A DNA stretch of 64,000 nucleotides from Sphingomicrobium aestuariivivum. Its GTDB lineage: Bacteria; Pseudomonadota; Alphaproteobacteria; Sphingomonadales; Sphingomonadaceae. The stretch is from NCBI RefSeq assembly GCF_024721585.1, contig NZ_CP102629.1:372001-436000 (forward strand), read 5' to 3'. The translations under genes and the position numbers were made by a program. Position 1 is the stretch's first letter. Each line of letters opens with the position of its first letter. Positions 63,130 to 64,000 of this stretch are shown piece by piece. Under the pieces are notes generated by a model. The model saw nothing but the letters and a program-made list of their open reading frames with translations, ran no database searches and was not told where the DNA came from.

Positions 63130-64000
63130 TTACGCCGATTTCTTCTGCGCCTCGTTGAGGCCGCCGACCAGCTTGGCGAGTCCGCGCGGGCTCACCTCGA
63201 CCTGCCCCGGATCGGCCAGTTCCTTGGCCGATGACGCCCCATAATCCTCGAAACGCTTGGCCTGCGTGAGCACCTGGCTCTCGAAGCTGCCGACCATCTT
63301 GTTGAAGGCGTTGTTGGTGCGCGTGAGGTTGGTCTGCATCGAGACGATATGCTCGGCCAGCGTGGCGATGCGGCTGTGCAATTCCTTGCCCAGTCCCGCG
63401 ATGGCGCCCGCTTCCTTGGCGAGCTTTTCCTGCCGCCAGACGCTGGCGACGGTGCGCGCGATGGCGACGAGGTTGGTCGGCGTGGCGAGCAGCACCTTGC
63501 GCTCGAACGCCCAGTCCCAGAGGCTGTTGTCCTGTTCGAGCGCGGCGGTCAGGAAATGCTCGCCCGGCACGAACATGATGACATAGTCGGCGCTGTCCTC
63601 GAACTGCGACCAATAGGCTTTTGAACCAAGCTGTTGCGCGTGGTTCTTGAGGCTCGCGAGATGCTGCGCGAGATGCGCCTGCCGCTTGTCGTCATCGACC
63701 TCGTCGGCGGCATCGAGATAGGAGTTGAGCGAACATTTGGCATCGATGATCAGCTGGCGCCCGCCCGGCAGGTTGACGACCGCGTCGGGACGCAGCTTGC
63801 CATCCTCGCCCTCGACCGACACCTCGGTCTTGAAGTCGATATGCTGGCTGAGCCCCGCCTGTTCGAGGACATTCTCGAGCGTCTTCTCACCCCAGCGCCC
63901 GCGCGCCTTGGGCTGGGCGCGCAGCGCGTTGACGAGGTTGCGCGCCTCGTCGCGCACGAGCCCCTGCCCCTGCTTCACTTCCTCGACCACCGCCTTGAGG
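63130..64000 (-). CDS. rmuC: DNA recombination protein RmuC (5' end beyond the window)
   Basis: RmuC limits DNA inversion and other rearrangements at inverted repeats in E. coli and has a nuclease-like core. About 290 C-terminal residues are visible; the start lies right of base 64000. The core shows GRWGEKTLENVLEQAGL, DAVVNLPGGRQLIIDAKCSLNSY, YVIMFVPGEHFLTAAL, LWDWAFERKVLLATPTNLVAI and a helical tail (MQTNLTRTNNAFNKMVGSFE). The PD-(D/E)xK-type residues D and DAK are present. It converges with the small lipoprotein gene with seven bases between the stops. Confidence 0.95.
   Translation of the reverse strand, partial: LKAVVEEVKQGQGLVRDEARNLVNALRAQPKARGRWGEKTLENVLEQAGLSQHIDFKTEVSVEGEDGKLRPDAVVNLPGGRQLIIDAKCSLNSYLDAADEVDDDKRQAHLAQHLASLKNHAQQLGSKAYWSQFEDSADYVIMFVPGEHFLTAALEQDNSLWDWAFERKVLLATPTNLVAIARTVASVWRQEKLAKEAGAIAGLGKELHSRIATLAEHIVSMQTNLTRTNNAFNKMVGSFESQVLTQAKRFEDYGASSAKELADPGQVEVSPRGLAKLVGGLNEAQKKSA

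Overview
The window is a gene-dense, high-GC stretch of an alphaproteobacterial chromosome, most likely from the order Sphingomonadales. The evidence is the CckA and ChpT cell-cycle phosphorelay proteins, HdaA, the chvI-chvG-hprK-rapZ-EIIA-HPr operon next to pckA, a GTTC-N7-GTTC type LexA site at recA, RpoH with its signature box, and two small proteins of a (Y/H)F..RAE...MAR.Y type that I associate with sphingomonads. I see no tRNA, rRNA, insertion sequence, prophage or CRISPR array, and no gene-free stretch longer than 300 bases. The longest non-coding gaps are about 100-180 bases (5908-6003, 26247-26360, 35217-35396, 36882-36988, 39371-39481, 52556-52701, 53143-53271, 54773-54902, 56508-56668).

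Layout from left to right. 1-6.6 kb: a cell-wall amidase (cut by the window edge) behind a chemotaxis operon cheA-cheW-cheY-cheB-cheR, then chpT. Near-consensus CtrA boxes lie in front of cheA and cheY. 6.7-14 kb: rluD and the heat-shock sigma factor rpoH, a HAD hydrolase with a dicarboxylate-type symporter, a GST/MFS divergent pair, and recA with an SOS promoter and a strong terminator. 14-20.8 kb: one leftward run dapA-smpB-DUF2062-M13 peptidase-cckA-receiver protein. 20.9-33 kb: lytic transglycosylase and greB; a PPK2-type kinase with a tiny DUF2256 protein; aspS; rnd; then a translationally coupled run DUF2066-hdaA-ppk1-ppx. 33-37.4 kb: purM-purN, an FMN reductase, then a visibly more A+T-rich patch with an AraC regulator and a predicted secreted HELVH protein, then ndk. 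37.4-48.9 kb: holC-pepA, the outer-membrane and cofactor run lptD-surA-pdxA-rsmA, a TPR protein, rsmB-like, guaB, a CitE-like lyase. 49-54.8 kb: SPFH/NfeD pair, DUF885 lipoprotein, FKBP, esterase and two small proteins. 54.9-61 kb: pckA facing chvI-chvG-hprK-rapZ-EIIA-ptsH, with two perfect 12-bp palindromes between them. 61-64 kb: an RNA methyltransferase, two related lipoproteins, and the 3' part of rmuC.

Functionally the region is mainly housekeeping plus signalling. CckA and ChpT are the upper part of the relay that would phosphorylate CtrA (not in this window), and CtrA-type sites are seen in front of the chemotaxis genes. Three polyphosphate enzymes (PPK2-like, Ppk1, Ppx/GppA) lie within 8 kb, with the replication regulator HdaA between Ppk1 and DUF2066. 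The PTS branch (EIIA, HPr, short HPr kinase) is coupled to ChvGI and RapZ by four consecutive ATGA stop/start overlaps. Most genes fall into known families and I do not see a clearly undescribed large system. The best candidates for novelty are the AraC/HELVH patch, the two small RAE/MAR proteins, two genes (holC, DUF2256) whose only full-length start codon appears to be CTG, the paired palindromes at pckA/chvI, and a hairpin at the rpoH ribosome binding site.
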